From: JBIQLO01 sp044464175
GTDB lineage: Bacteria; Planctomycetota; Phycisphaerae; Tepidisphaerales; Tepidisphaeraceae
Assembly: GCA_044464175.1 (NCBI GenBank)
Contig: JBIQLO010000004.1
Coordinates: 1-40,036, forward strand
Length of the DNA: 40,036 nt
Direction: 5' to 3'
Shown here: one piece after another, positions 31,796 to 39,660 of the stretch
Layout of the letters: each line of letters opens with the position of its first letter
Position numbering within the stretch: the stretch's first letter is position 1
Notes under the pieces: generated by a model
The model's database searches: none
What the model saw: only the letters and a program-made list of their open reading frames with translations
Told to the model about the DNA's origin: nothing
Program-made: the position numbers and the translations under genes

Positions 31796-32971
31796 CTATC
31801 GATCCACCTCTCCCATGACGATGTCGATCGACCCGATGATCGCCGGCACATCCGCCAGCAGCACATTCCGGCACAACTCCGGCAGCACCGCAAGGTTCAC
31901 AAAGCTCGGCCCGCGCACCTTCACCCGGTACGGAATGACGCCGCCTTGGGATTCGATGTAAAAACCCAGATGCCCGCGCGGGTTCTCATACTCGGCATAC
32001 ACTTCGCCCGGGGCGATCTTGAACGTGCGCGGCACCTTCGCCCGGAATGGCCCTTGGGGCATCCGCTTGATGCACTGCCGCAGAATCCGCACGCACTGCT
32101 TCATCTCCTGCATCTTCACCCAATACCGATCCCAGCAGTCCCCAACCGTTCCTTTGAGTCCCTGCCCCACGCACACATCAAACTCAAGCTGGTCATAGAT
32201 GCTGTACGGCCGGTCCCGGCGCAGGTCCAGCGGAATTCCGCTGCCCCGGATCATCGGCCCGCTCAGAGCGTACCCGATCGCCAGTTCCCGGCTGACAACC
32301 CCGATGTTGGCCGTCCGTTTGACAAAGATGTGGTTGAAGCTCAGTAGATCGTTATACTCGTCGATCTTCGGCTCGAAATAATCCAGGAACTCCCCCAGTT
32401 TCTCCAGAAAGTGTGGCGGCAGGTCCCAAGTCACCCCGCCGATGTTGATATAGCTGAGCGTCAGCCGCGCCCCGCACAGCTGCTCAAACAGGTCCAGCAC
32501 GTATTCCCGTTCCCGGAAGGCATAGAGAAACGGGGCAAATGCCCCCATGTCCAGCCCGTAAGTCCCGAAAGAGACCAGGTGCGAGGCGATTCGCCCCAGC
32601 TCGGCGGCCATCACCCGGATGTACTCCGCTCGAGGCGGTACTTCAATCCCGGCCAGCTTCTCAACTGCCATCGACCAGGCGTGGTTGTTGTTCATGGCCG
32701 AGAGATAGTCCATCCGATCGGTATAGCCTATGTACTGGATATAAGGCAGATTCTCGCCGATCTTCTCCTTGCACCGGTGGAGGTATCCGATGTGCGGCGT
32801 CGCCTCCAGCACCATCTCCCCATCCGTGCGCAGCACCACCCGCAGCACGCCATGCGTGGACGGATGCTGCGGTCCCATGTTGACAAGCATCTCCTCCGAC
32901 TCAACGTCGATCTGCTCATCCATCAAATCCGGGGCCGGAATGTACGATCGGGTCAGGGTGTCCGTGTTCAT
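31796..32971 (-). CDS. nuoD: NADH-quinone oxidoreductase subunit D
   Basis: NuoD is the 49-kDa subunit of complex I that forms the quinone site in the peripheral arm. The 391-residue protein has NMGPQHPSTHGVLRVVLRTDGE, IGYLHRCKEKIGENLPY, TDRMDYLSAMNNNHAW (quinone pocket), the RGSGIPLDLRRDRPY segment and the C-terminal PRGHLGFYIESQGGVIPYRVKVR and IVMGEVDR. The ATG at 32971 is chosen because GGAAGG lies six to seven bases upstream; the 60-residue longer frame is not conserved. Unlike the usual nuo operon, no other complex I gene is within at least 7 kb on either side within the window. Confidence 0.96.
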   Translation of the reverse strand: MNTDTLTRSYIPAPDLMDEQIDVESEEMLVNMGPQHPSTHGVLRVVLRTDGEMVLEATPHIGYLHRCKEKIGENLPYIQYIGYTDRMDYLSAMNNNHAWSMAVEKLAGIEVPPRAEYIRVMAAELGRIASHLVSFGTYGLDMGAFAPFLYAFREREYVLDLFEQLCGARLTLSYINIGGVTWDLPPHFLEKLGEFLDYFEPKIDEYNDLLSFNHIFVKRTANIGVVSRELAIGYALSGPMIRGSGIPLDLRRDRPYSIYDQLEFDVCVGQGLKGTVGDCWDRYWVKMQEMKQCVRILRQCIKRMPQGPFRAKVPRTFKIAPGEVYAEYENPRGHLGFYIESQGGVIPYRVKVRGPSFVNLAVLPELCRNVLLADVPAIIGSIDIVMGEVDR

Positions 32972-33144
32972 AGCCAACCTTCCGATTCTAGGCCAACATC
33001 CGAAGGGGGGAAAGAGCCTCACGAGGTCCGGCCGTGGATGAACATTGGCGCTCGCGGTTCCGTTCAATGCCCGGAAACCTCTCTTGACCCCTCCGCTTCC
33101 GATCTCTACCCTCGGTGTTCCATCTAACTTAAGGAGACGCAAGC

Positions 33145-33909
33145 ATGGCACTGAATCTGGCGGCGCAGATGTACACCCTTCGGGAATTCACCAAAACCCC
33201 TTCCGACATTGCCGCGACGCTGGCGAAAGTAAAGAAGATCGGCTACGGCGCGGTGCAGCTCTCCGCCTTGGGGCCGATTGACCCCAAAGAACTGGCCAAG
33301 ATTCTCCACAATGAGGGCCTCGTCTGCTGTGCCACCCACGTCAGCCTGGACCAGATGAAGAACCAGAATGAAAAGACGCTGGAGGATCACAAGCTCTGGG
33401 GTTGCAAATACACCGCCATCGGTGGCTTCTTCGTCAAAGATGCACCCACCACGCAGACCTGGACCGACTTCATCCGCGAATACAACCAGGTCGCCCAGTC
33501 TTATGCCGGAACGGGGCTCTCCATCGGCTACCACAATCACAGCCATGAATTGGCCCACTACGACGGCAAGCCGGCCCTGCAGATCCTGATTGACGGACTG
33601 GACCAATCCATCTGGTTTGAGATCGACACCTACTGGATCACCCACGGCGGCGGCGACCCGGCTGCCTGGATTCGAAAGGTCAAGGGGCGCATTCCCTGCA
33701 TCCATCTCAAGGACATGGTGGTCAACCACCAGCGCCAGCCTCTCATGGCAGAGGTGGGCGAAGGCAATCTCAACTGGCCTGAAATTCTCAAGGCTTGCCG
33801 CGAGTCGGGCGTCGAGTGGTACATCGTGGAACAGGACACCTGCCAGCGCGATCCGTTCGAGAGCCTGGCCATCAGCCTCCGCCACTGCCATGAGATGGGC
33901 TTGGAATAA
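33145..33909 (+). CDS. Sugar phosphate isomerase/epimerase (xylose-isomerase-like TIM barrel)
   Basis: A 254-residue AP-endonuclease-2/xylose-isomerase-like barrel. Likely metal ligands are in SIGYHNHSHEL, IWFEIDTYWITHGG (E and D), CIHLKDM (H, K, D) and WYIVEQDTCQRDP (E), the order seen in sugar-phosphate isomerases and inositol catabolism enzymes. The N-terminus LAAQMYTLREFTKTPSDIAATLAKVKKIGY is typical. AAGGAG six bases before the ATG gives a firm start. The sialidase-like gene follows at 5 bases, so they form an operon, apparently for the breakdown of a sugar derivative. A weak promoter (TTGACC, 17, TACCCT) lies at 33084-33112. Confidence 0.88.
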   Translation: MALNLAAQMYTLREFTKTPSDIAATLAKVKKIGYGAVQLSALGPIDPKELAKILHNEGLVCCATHVSLDQMKNQNEKTLEDHKLWGCKYTAIGGFFVKDAPTTQTWTDFIREYNQVAQSYAGTGLSIGYHNHSHELAHYDGKPALQILIDGLDQSIWFEIDTYWITHGGGDPAAWIRKVKGRIPCIHLKDMVVNHQRQPLMAEVGEGNLNWPEILKACRESGVEWYIVEQDTCQRDPFESLAISLRHCHEMGLE

Positions 33910-33914
33910 CCACC

Positions 33915-35003
33915 ATGTCAATCGAAATTGAATCAATTCAGACCATCGGGCGTCCCCAGACCGACTACCTTGGCTGGCCGACAATTGCCAAAACCCGCTC
34001 CGGTGAGTTGTTCATCGTTTACTCCGGCGGCCGCCGCCACCATGTATGCCCGTTTGGGCAGGTCCATCTGATTCGATCCGCAGATCAGGGGCGTACCTGG
34101 ACCTGGCCTCGCGCCATTGCGGATGGGCCGCTGGACGATCGGGATTCCGGGATTCTCGAGACGACCAAGGGAACGCTCTTGGTCAATTGGTTCTCCTCCC
34201 TGACCTGGGAGAAGCTTCTGGATGATCCGCCCAGCTTTCTAATGACCGATCCGAATGAGCGGGCAGAGTGGCAGCGCCGCCATCAATGGCTATCCAATGA
34301 CGTACGCGGCCGCGAACTGGGTGTCTGGTTGATCCGATCCACTGATGGTGGGCACACCTGGTCCGACAAGATCGACACTGTCACCGGCAGCCCCCATGGT
34401 CCCCTGCAACTGTCGGATGGCCGGCTGCTCTATCCCGGTAAACGCCGGACCGGAGCCGGCCAGCTTGGTTTGAAGGGCGGCCCCTATGCGGCCGCCATGG
34501 GAGTCAGTCTGTCGGAGGACGATGGACAATCCTGGCGTCTGGTGTCGGAAATTGTTCCCATGCCGGGGCATGATTCAAGCAAATACCACGAATTGCACGG
34601 CGTCGAGGCGGCCGATGGACGGATTGTGGTCCACATTCGCAACCACAACGAAAAATACAAGTTCGAAGTGCTACAGACCGAATCGCTGGACGGGGGCAAA
34701 ACATGGTCCCCGATTCATTCCACCGGTCTTTGGGGCTTCCCGCCTTTTCTGCTGCGGGCATCCGATGGTCGGCTCATCACCACCTTCGGCCACCGCCGCG
34801 AACCTTTCGGGAATCAGATCGCGGTCAGCGAGGATCATGGCCAGACCTGGTCCAAACCGCTGCCAATCAACACGGATTCCATGGGAGACCTCGGCTATCC
34901 CAGCACAGTGGAAATTAGCCCCAACCGCTTTTTGACAGCCTGGTATGACCAACAAGGGCAGCCGATCCCGTCGATTCGTCTGGCCACCTGGCGACTGCGA
35001 TAG
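33915..35003 (+). CDS. Cytoplasmic sialidase-like beta-propeller (exo-alpha-sialidase family)
   Basis: A 362-residue propeller without a signal peptide. Asp-boxes are at 55-62 (SADQGRTW), 142-149 (STDGGHTW), 200-207 (SEDDGQSW), 257-264 (SLDGGKTW) and 305-312 (SEDHGQTW). The region RPQTDYLGWPTIAKTRSGELFIVYSGGRRHH (split) at the N-terminus and the late LGYPSTVEISPNRFLTAWYDQ fit the sialidase-fold family. Because it lacks export signals and is cotranscribed with a sugar isomerase/epimerase-like protein, it may act on an imported glycoside. Classical sialidase activity is not shown. A strong G/C palindrome follows the stop. Confidence 0.85.
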   Translation: MSIEIESIQTIGRPQTDYLGWPTIAKTRSGELFIVYSGGRRHHVCPFGQVHLIRSADQGRTWTWPRAIADGPLDDRDSGILETTKGTLLVNWFSSLTWEKLLDDPPSFLMTDPNERAEWQRRHQWLSNDVRGRELGVWLIRSTDGGHTWSDKIDTVTGSPHGPLQLSDGRLLYPGKRRTGAGQLGLKGGPYAAAMGVSLSEDDGQSWRLVSEIVPMPGHDSSKYHELHGVEAADGRIVVHIRNHNEKYKFEVLQTESLDGGKTWSPIHSTGLWGFPPFLLRASDGRLITTFGHRREPFGNQIAVSEDHGQTWSKPLPINTDSMGDLGYPSTVEISPNRFLTAWYDQQGQPIPSIRLATWRLR

Positions 35004-35013
35004 CTCATTGAAG

Positions 35014-35037
35014 GGGACCGTGGGCCCACCCGGTCCC
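35014..35037. terminator. G/C-rich hairpin between convergent sialidase-like and zinc-ribbon genes
   Basis: GGGACCG (35014-35020) pairs with CGGTCCC (35031-35037), and the loop TGGGCCCACC can pair again. It starts ten bases after the sialidase-like stop. No U-run follows. Confidence 0.4.
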
Positions 35038-35115
35038 GGTCTTCCGGGGACCCAACCTTGAATTGAAGGACTGGAATCGGCCCCGATTGCGAGCCAAGGC
35101 TTCCCTAATTGTGGC

Positions 35116-35292
35116 TCACTGCGCCATCGGCTCTTTTTCAGGCGTGGCCGAAGCGGCCGCCGGGCGCCTCAATTCGGGCACCCGAAACGGCTGCTGGCAA
35201 TACTGGCATTTGACCAGTTTTCCCCGGATTTCATCCGGTACGGAGAGGATTTTGCGGCAGCGCAGGTTCGGACAGATCATTTGGACGGGCAT
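35116..35292 (-). CDS. Small zinc-ribbon protein
   Basis: A 58-residue protein with C7 and C12 (ICPNLRCRKIL) and C29, C32 (VKCQYCQQPF), a zinc-ribbon layout in which VPDEIRGK separates the two knuckles, much like the MJ0042-type zinc-finger N-termini common in planctomycetes. The C-terminus is a short low-complexity tail. The ATG at 35292 is preferred to one at 35304 because GGAGGA lies six bases upstream and overlaps the longer start. Probably a free-standing nucleic-acid or protein-interaction module; the function is unknown. Confidence 0.75.
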   Translation of the reverse strand: MPVQMICPNLRCRKILSVPDEIRGKLVKCQYCQQPFRVPELRRPAAASATPEKEPMAQ

Positions 35293-35350
35293 CACATCCT
35301 CCAAGCCCTCTTTTTATCGACCAGTCCGCCTTCCGGCTTGAATCACCCAA

Positions 35351-35401
35351 GGCCGTTCGCCGGCCATCGACCTGCATGGCGGCCGCTGGCCGGCGAGGGC
35401 C
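35351..35401. repeat. Large G/C hairpin between zinc-ribbon and small membrane protein genes
   Basis: Left arm 35351-35366 and right arm 35387-35401 pair almost fully (one bulge), and the 20-base loop itself contains GCGGCCGC. It lies 15 bases after the membrane-protein stop and has no U-run. Confidence 0.5.
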
Positions 35402-35415
35402 GATAATTCATCACC

Positions 35416-35685
35416 TCAATCATGGCGCAACGGAGACTCCACGTTGTCCGAGCCGGCAATCTTCACCAGCTTGTTGTACACGCCCATGATCAGGAACACG
35501 GGGGCCCATTCCCCGACAAACTGGGCATCATGCGGACGGCCCATGAGTTTCAGGATCATGGAACCGGCAATCGAGCCGAATCCCAGCCACAGGAATGTAT
35601 CGGAGGGCAGCTTGGCCGTCTGCTGCTCGATCGTGTGGGCGATGCGCCCTTCCGTATGTTCCGGATGCAACCGTGTCGTCGTCAT
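35416..35685 (-). CDS. Small two-helix membrane protein, conserved hypothetical
   Basis: An 89-residue protein. A charged N-terminus (MTTTRLHPEHTEGRIAHTIEQQTAKL) precedes a hydrophobic helix (TFLWLGFGSIAGSMILKLM) and a second (EWAPVFLIMGVYNKLVKIAG), with an acidic/basic end. AAAGGAG six bases before the ATG is among the best ribosome sites in the window, so this is a real gene. I do not recognise the family; the size and helix-hairpin-helix layout fit small inner-membrane proteins of unknown role. Confidence 0.7.
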   Translation of the reverse strand: MTTTRLHPEHTEGRIAHTIEQQTAKLPSDTFLWLGFGSIAGSMILKLMGRPHDAQFVGEWAPVFLIMGVYNKLVKIAGSDNVESPLRHD

Positions 35686-35793
35686 GATGGACTCCTTTCA
35701 AAATAACCATCCCAAAGAACGGATAGCAAATCCGGTGCCTGAAGCGCCGCCCGCCTCTATTTCCCCTCCCTTCGCCGCGTTTGCCTCTCGCAG

Positions 35794-35799
35794 TACAAT
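35794..35799 (+). promoter_or_regulatory. -10 box (TACAAT) for a leaderless pabB mRNA
   Basis: TACAAT ends eight bases before the ATG at 35808, the same spacing as at 16957. A weak TTCGCC lies 17 bases upstream. No Shine-Dalgarno is present. Confidence 0.45.
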
Positions 35800-35807
35800 G
35801 CCCCTCC

Positions 35808-36998
35808 ATGCAGGTCGAGGCATGTCACTTTCAGTTGGATGGGGCCGAGGAGGGCTGGGCGACGCCCCCCTGCCAGCCCGTGGCGATGCTGTATTGGAAT
35901 GGGCCTGGCGCTGAGGCCTGCCTTGTGGAGCGGGGCGGCGCAAAGCGTCAATGGACCGACCCGCTGGAGGCGTTGCGATTCATGGATCGCAACCGCCGCC
36001 TTGGCGGGACGGCCGGCCGATGGGTGGGATATCTGAGTTACGACCTGGGTCGACTCTTTGAATCACTCCCATCGTATGCCAAGGATGACGCGGGCTGGCC
36101 ATGGTTCGCATTTGGCTTCTGTCCTGATGGGCCAGCGCAACCCGGGGCAGCGCCTCGCATCGAGCCACATCCCGCAGGCCTCTCGCCCCAATCCACCTTC
36201 AGCCGCCAAGGATATCTGGACGCCTGCCGGCGGGTGCTGGATTACATTTCCGCCGGCGATGTGTTTCAGGTCAATCTCTCTCAGCGGTTCACCCTGGCCC
36301 ATCATGAATCTCCGTGGACGCTCTACCATCGCCTGCGCGCCAAAACACCGGCGGCCTATGGCGGATGCCTCGACTTTGACGGCCGGGCGCTGGTCTGCAA
36401 CTCCCCGGAGCTGTTCCTTCATGTCGATGGCGACAGGCGGGTGATTACCCGCCCGATCAAGGGCACCCGTCCGGTCGGTCCCGGCATGGAGGCCCAGTTG
36501 CGCGACTCCCTCAAGGATCAGGCCGAGTTGAACATGATTGTCGATCTGCAGCGCAATGACCTGGGGCGAGTCTGCCGGATCGGCACGGTGAAGGTGCCGC
36601 GTCCACGGGAGATCGAAGTGCATCCGACGGTGCTGCATGGCGTGGCCACGGTTCAGGGGGAGCTGCGGCCGGAGGTGGGGCTGGTCGAACTGCTCCGGGC
36701 CACATTCCCGGGCGGGTCGATCACCGGCGCGCCCAAGATCCGGGCGATGGAGATCATTGACGAACTTGAACCGGTGCGCCGGGGCCCCTACTGCGGAGCG
36801 ATTGGGTATCTCGCCTCGGATGGCACGCTGCGATTCAATATCGCCATCCGCACGATGCTTCTGTCGAAAGGGCAGGTTCAGATTCCCGTCGGGGGCGGGA
36901 TCGTGGCCGACTCCGATCCGCAGGCGGAATATGAGGAGACGCTGGTCAAGGCGCGGGCCATGTTCCAAGCCCTTGGCGTCCCCACGGGCATGACGTGA
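35808..36998 (+). CDS. pabB: Aminodeoxychorismate synthase component I
   Basis: PabB turns chorismate and ammonia (from PabA) into 4-amino-4-deoxychorismate for folate. The 396-residue protein has WVGYLSYDLGRLFESLP at the N-terminus and the chorismate-binding domain from about 130: DVFQVNLSQRFTL, ITRPIKGTRPVG (216-220 PIKGT), IVDLQRNDLGRVCRIGTV, the GGSITGAPKIRAMEIIDELEPVRRG signature and GAIGYLASDGTLRFNIAIRT. The lysine of PIKGT (K218) marks PabB; anthranilate synthase has PIAGT. The ATG at 35808 is preferred over a TTG at 35781. No pabA or pabC lies nearby. Confidence 0.93.
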   Translation: MQVEACHFQLDGAEEGWATPPCQPVAMLYWNGPGAEACLVERGGAKRQWTDPLEALRFMDRNRRLGGTAGRWVGYLSYDLGRLFESLPSYAKDDAGWPWFAFGFCPDGPAQPGAAPRIEPHPAGLSPQSTFSRQGYLDACRRVLDYISAGDVFQVNLSQRFTLAHHESPWTLYHRLRAKTPAAYGGCLDFDGRALVCNSPELFLHVDGDRRVITRPIKGTRPVGPGMEAQLRDSLKDQAELNMIVDLQRNDLGRVCRIGTVKVPRPREIEVHPTVLHGVATVQGELRPEVGLVELLRATFPGGSITGAPKIRAMEIIDELEPVRRGPYCGAIGYLASDGTLRFNIAIRTMLLSKGQVQIPVGGGIVADSDPQAEYEETLVKARAMFQALGVPTGMT

Positions 36999-37002
36999 GC
37001 CC

Positions 37003-37713
37003 TTACGCCGCGTTGAACCCGAGCCCCGGGTGCTTGGCACGGCGAATGGCGGCCAGGACCTGCTGGTAGACAAAGCCGGGACGGCTGATTGTTTGCCAGA
37101 TCCCTGAGGGCATCGCCTCATCGGAAGGAATAATCTCCAGCGAGCCAAGTCGCAGGACCCGTTCGCGCGGGATATAGAGCAGGCGGGCGCGGGCGACCTT
37201 GCGCAGGGGACAGTCGAACACGTCCACACTGAAAATGCCGCTGAGGCTCAGGATGCGCAGATCGGTGAGGATATAGAGTCGCCCCATCCACTGCAGGAGG
37301 GACCAAACCAGCCGCCCGGCCACCAGGAAGATGGCGATCTCGACGTAGAGCATCGTGCGCTGGTCGTCGAGGATACGGGCGATCATGGCGGCCAGGATGA
37401 TCGTGGCGATCAGGCGCAGCCCGCTCAGGGGGATGAACCAGATCGACGGCTTGAGCGCCAGAAGAATGACTTCGCCATCCCGAAGAATATGGGTTGAGAG
37501 GAGTTTGGCGAGCGAGCCGTGGACCGGCTGAGCTTCGGCTGTGCCGGCGCCGGCGGTCGCGGCGGCGCTCTCCATTGGCAGGGCGCCTTCCGGCGCCAGG
37601 CGGGCCAGGACATCCTGGGGCATGCGCCAGGCGCGCAGGAGACGGTTTTTCAGACCCACCACCCGCCCGCGGAAGGTGCGCAAGGTATTGGTGCCAATCC
37701 GGAGGTTCGTCAT
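37003..37713 (-). CDS. PH-domain (bPH2) membrane protein
   Basis: A 236-residue inner-membrane protein. Residues 1-80 are a cytoplasmic proline/alanine-rich region; two membrane helices follow (SIWFIPLSGLRLIATIILAAMIARIL and MLYVEIAIFLVAGRLVWSLL), then a bacterial PH domain (PF03703-like) with RLYILTDLRILSLSGIFSVDVFDCPLRKVARARL. The C-terminus is basic. The ATG at 37713 lies seven bases after a perfect TATAAT; a longer frame to 37773 crosses that promoter. It is convergent with pabB, with a four-base gap. The function of these PH proteins is largely unknown. Confidence 0.8.
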   Translation of the reverse strand: MTNLRIGTNTLRTFRGRVVGLKNRLLRAWRMPQDVLARLAPEGALPMESAAATAGAGTAEAQPVHGSLAKLLSTHILRDGEVILLALKPSIWFIPLSGLRLIATIILAAMIARILDDQRTMLYVEIAIFLVAGRLVWSLLQWMGRLYILTDLRILSLSGIFSVDVFDCPLRKVARARLLYIPRERVLRLGSLEIIPSDEAMPSGIWQTISRPGFVYQQVLAAIRRAKHPGLGFNAA

Positions 37714-37720
37714 AGCGTTT

Positions 37721-37726
37721 ATTATA
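37721..37726 (-). promoter_or_regulatory. TATAAT -10 box for a leaderless PH-domain gene
   Basis: On the minus strand a perfect TATAAT stands seven bases before the ATG at 37713. There is no Shine-Dalgarno between them and no clear -35. Confidence 0.5.
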
Positions 37727-37779
37727 TCGGACCAGTCAACGCAGAGCGATTGGGAAAATACCTGAGCCCGCATGGCCCC

Positions 37780-38685
37780 TTACTCCTGCTGCCGCATCCA
37801 CCGGACTGTCTCCCGAAGCGCTTCCTCGAGCCGGGGTGCGGGCTCATGGCCGGCCCGGAGCTTCAATTGGCTCAGGTCGTAGATGCGATGCCGGGCAAAG
37901 GCCTGTTTGTCGGGATAATTACGGCGATAGTCGGCCAGGGGGATGGAATCAAACCGCAGCTCCACGCCCAAAATATCGGCCACCATCTGGTAGTATTGCC
38001 GCGTGGTCACGGCCTGGGGGCCCATCATGTTGAAGATTTGGCCGAAGGTGGCGGGCTTGAGGGCCATGGCCTCGATGGCGGCGGCGACTTGCCGGTTCCA
38101 GACCGGCTGGATGATGAGCTGTCCCTCGGCGATGAGGGTCAACCCCGTGCCGGCGCGCATGGACTGGAGGAGCTGTTTGTCCCGCCCCTGAACGGAGCCG
38201 GTCCCCAGTTCCTTGCGCGCGCCGATGATATGGGGCGGGCGCAGAATGCTGCAGGGAAACTGCCGTTGGCGATGGAGCAGCGCCAGGCGCGCTTCGCAGG
38301 CGAGCTTTCCCAGGCCATAGGGGGAGACATCATCCTTGGGGGCATCCTCGCGGATGGGAAAGGACTGGATGTCGGTGGCATAGACAAAATCGGTGCTGAT
38401 GAAGATGTAGTGCCCCAGACGTCCGCCCAGCGCGGCGAACAGGTCGTCGATGTCGTCCCCCTGGTAGGCGGCGCAATCGACCACCAGGTCGAATTTTCGC
38501 CCGGCCAGCGCTTCAGCCAGGGCGCCTTTCCGGCGGCGGTCCAAGGGAAGGACTTGTACCCCATCGGGAAACGGGCGGGTGCCGCGCGCCGCCACGGTCA
38601 AGTGATCACCCCGGGCCAGAAAATGGCTCGTAATGGCCGAGCCGAGAAATCCATTGCCGCCAATGATCAGTATGTCCATGGGCAT
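37780..38685 (-). CDS. NAD-dependent epimerase/reductase-like (extended SDR)
   Basis: A 301-residue Rossmann-fold protein. GGNGFLG at 9-15 is the NAD(P)-binding loop, FISTDFVYATD a strand end with the catalytic Ser/Thr, and Y123-x3-K127 (SPYGLGKLACE) the catalytic pair. FDSIPLADYRRNY and LRETVRWMRQQE fit the nucleoside-sugar epimerase / isoflavone-reductase-like extended SDRs; the substrate is unknown. The ATG at 38685 directly abuts the Sua5 TAA stop, with GGAGG four bases upstream, so it is the third gene of a tightly coupled operon. An ATG two codons later is an alternative. Confidence 0.88.
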   Translation of the reverse strand: MPMDILIIGGNGFLGSAITSHFLARGDHLTVAARGTRPFPDGVQVLPLDRRRKGALAEALAGRKFDLVVDCAAYQGDDIDDLFAALGGRLGHYIFISTDFVYATDIQSFPIREDAPKDDVSPYGLGKLACEARLALLHRQRQFPCSILRPPHIIGARKELGTGSVQGRDKQLLQSMRAGTGLTLIAEGQLIIQPVWNRQVAAAIEAMALKPATFGQIFNMMGPQAVTTRQYYQMVADILGVELRFDSIPLADYRRNYPDKQAFARHRIYDLSQLKLRAGHEPAPRLEEALRETVRWMRQQE

Positions 38686-39660
38686 TTATCCTCCGAAGGA
38701 GCGCGTCGCGCGAAAGAGGCGGTCCCGCACCGCCAGCCACTCGGGCGTGTCAGGGGGCATTTCGATGTAAATGGCATCGGGGTTGAGCATGTCCAAGGCC
38801 GACAGCAGGGCGTAAAGGCGTTCGGCATAGACGGGCGGATCATTGGGCAGCCAATAGATTTTGGGAGAATCCTCCGATGCCTCCGCCGGTTCGATCGCCA
38901 CCAGTCTGTCCCGCTCGCCCAGTCGGGACAGGATCGCCTGGCGCTCTCCGCGTTCAATGCGATAGGCCGGGGCGCGCGGGGCGTAGTGAACCGGATGCTG
39001 GCCGGGGCTGCGGGCGGGTTGGCCGGGCGAAGTCACTGGGTGAGCTGCCTCGACCGGACCAATTTCAGCCTCGATCTGCCGGCGCGACACGCCACCGGGG
39101 CGAAGGATGCGGGGACGGTCGCCGCTGAGGTCCAGAACGGTCGATTCGATGCCGACGCGGCAGGGGCCGCCATCAAGGATGAGATCGACCGCCTGCCCCA
39201 ACTGCAGTTGAACATGCTGGGCCGAGGTGGGGCTGATGCGATTGGAAAGATTCGCGCTGGGGGCGGCGATCGCGCCACCGAAACGCCGCAGCAGCTCCAG
39301 CGCCACCGGATGATCCGGAACGCGCAGCCCCACTGTCGGCAATCCGGCCGTCGCCTCATCGACGATGGATGGATGCTTGGGCAGCACCAGCGTGAGCGGG
39401 CCGGGCCAAAAGCGCGTCGCCAGACGCTGGGCCGATTCCGGCCAGCGGGCGGCGAAGCGCCGGGCGGTTTCGAGGTCGGCCACGTGGGCAATGAGGGGGT
39501 TGGTGGCGGGTCGCCCCTTGATGCGAAAGATGGCGCGCACCGCCCGCGCCTGGGTGGCATCAGCGCCCAGGCCGTAGACGGTTTCGGTTGGGAAGGCGAC
39601 GACGCCCCCCCGCCGGAGGATTTCAACAGCGCGATTCATGCTGTCGGCTGATCGGCTCAT
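38686..39660 (-). CDS. Threonylcarbamoyl-AMP synthase (Sua5/YrdC family)
   Basis: Sua5 makes threonylcarbamoyl-AMP for the t6A37 modification of ANN-decoding tRNAs. The 324-residue protein has the YrdC domain with GGVVAFPTETVYGLGADA near residue 18, FRIKGRPATNPLIAHVAD, WPGPLTLVLPKHPSI, VGLRVPDHPVALELL, APSANLSNRISPTSA and ILDGGPCRVGIESTVLDLSGDRPRILRPGGVS, then the longer C-terminal Sua5 domain. The ATG at 39660 overlaps the upstream stop as ATGA. The frame continues upstream of 39660 but without conserved sequence. The other t6A genes (tsaB, tsaD, tsaE) are not in the window. Confidence 0.94.
   Translation of the reverse strand: MSRSADSMNRAVEILRRGGVVAFPTETVYGLGADATQARAVRAIFRIKGRPATNPLIAHVADLETARRFAARWPESAQRLATRFWPGPLTLVLPKHPSIVDEATAGLPTVGLRVPDHPVALELLRRFGGAIAAPSANLSNRISPTSAQHVQLQLGQAVDLILDGGPCRVGIESTVLDLSGDRPRILRPGGVSRRQIEAEIGPVEAAHPVTSPGQPARSPGQHPVHYAPRAPAYRIERGERQAILSRLGERDRLVAIEPAEASEDSPKIYWLPNDPPVYAERLYALLSALDMLNPDAIYIEMPPDTPEWLAVRDRLFRATRSFGG

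Noticed and set aside
37519..39651. A 710-codon open frame on the plus strand
   Set aside because: Antisense to the PH-domain, SDR and Sua5 genes, whose motifs, overlaps and start signals are convincing; the frame has no recognisable domain.
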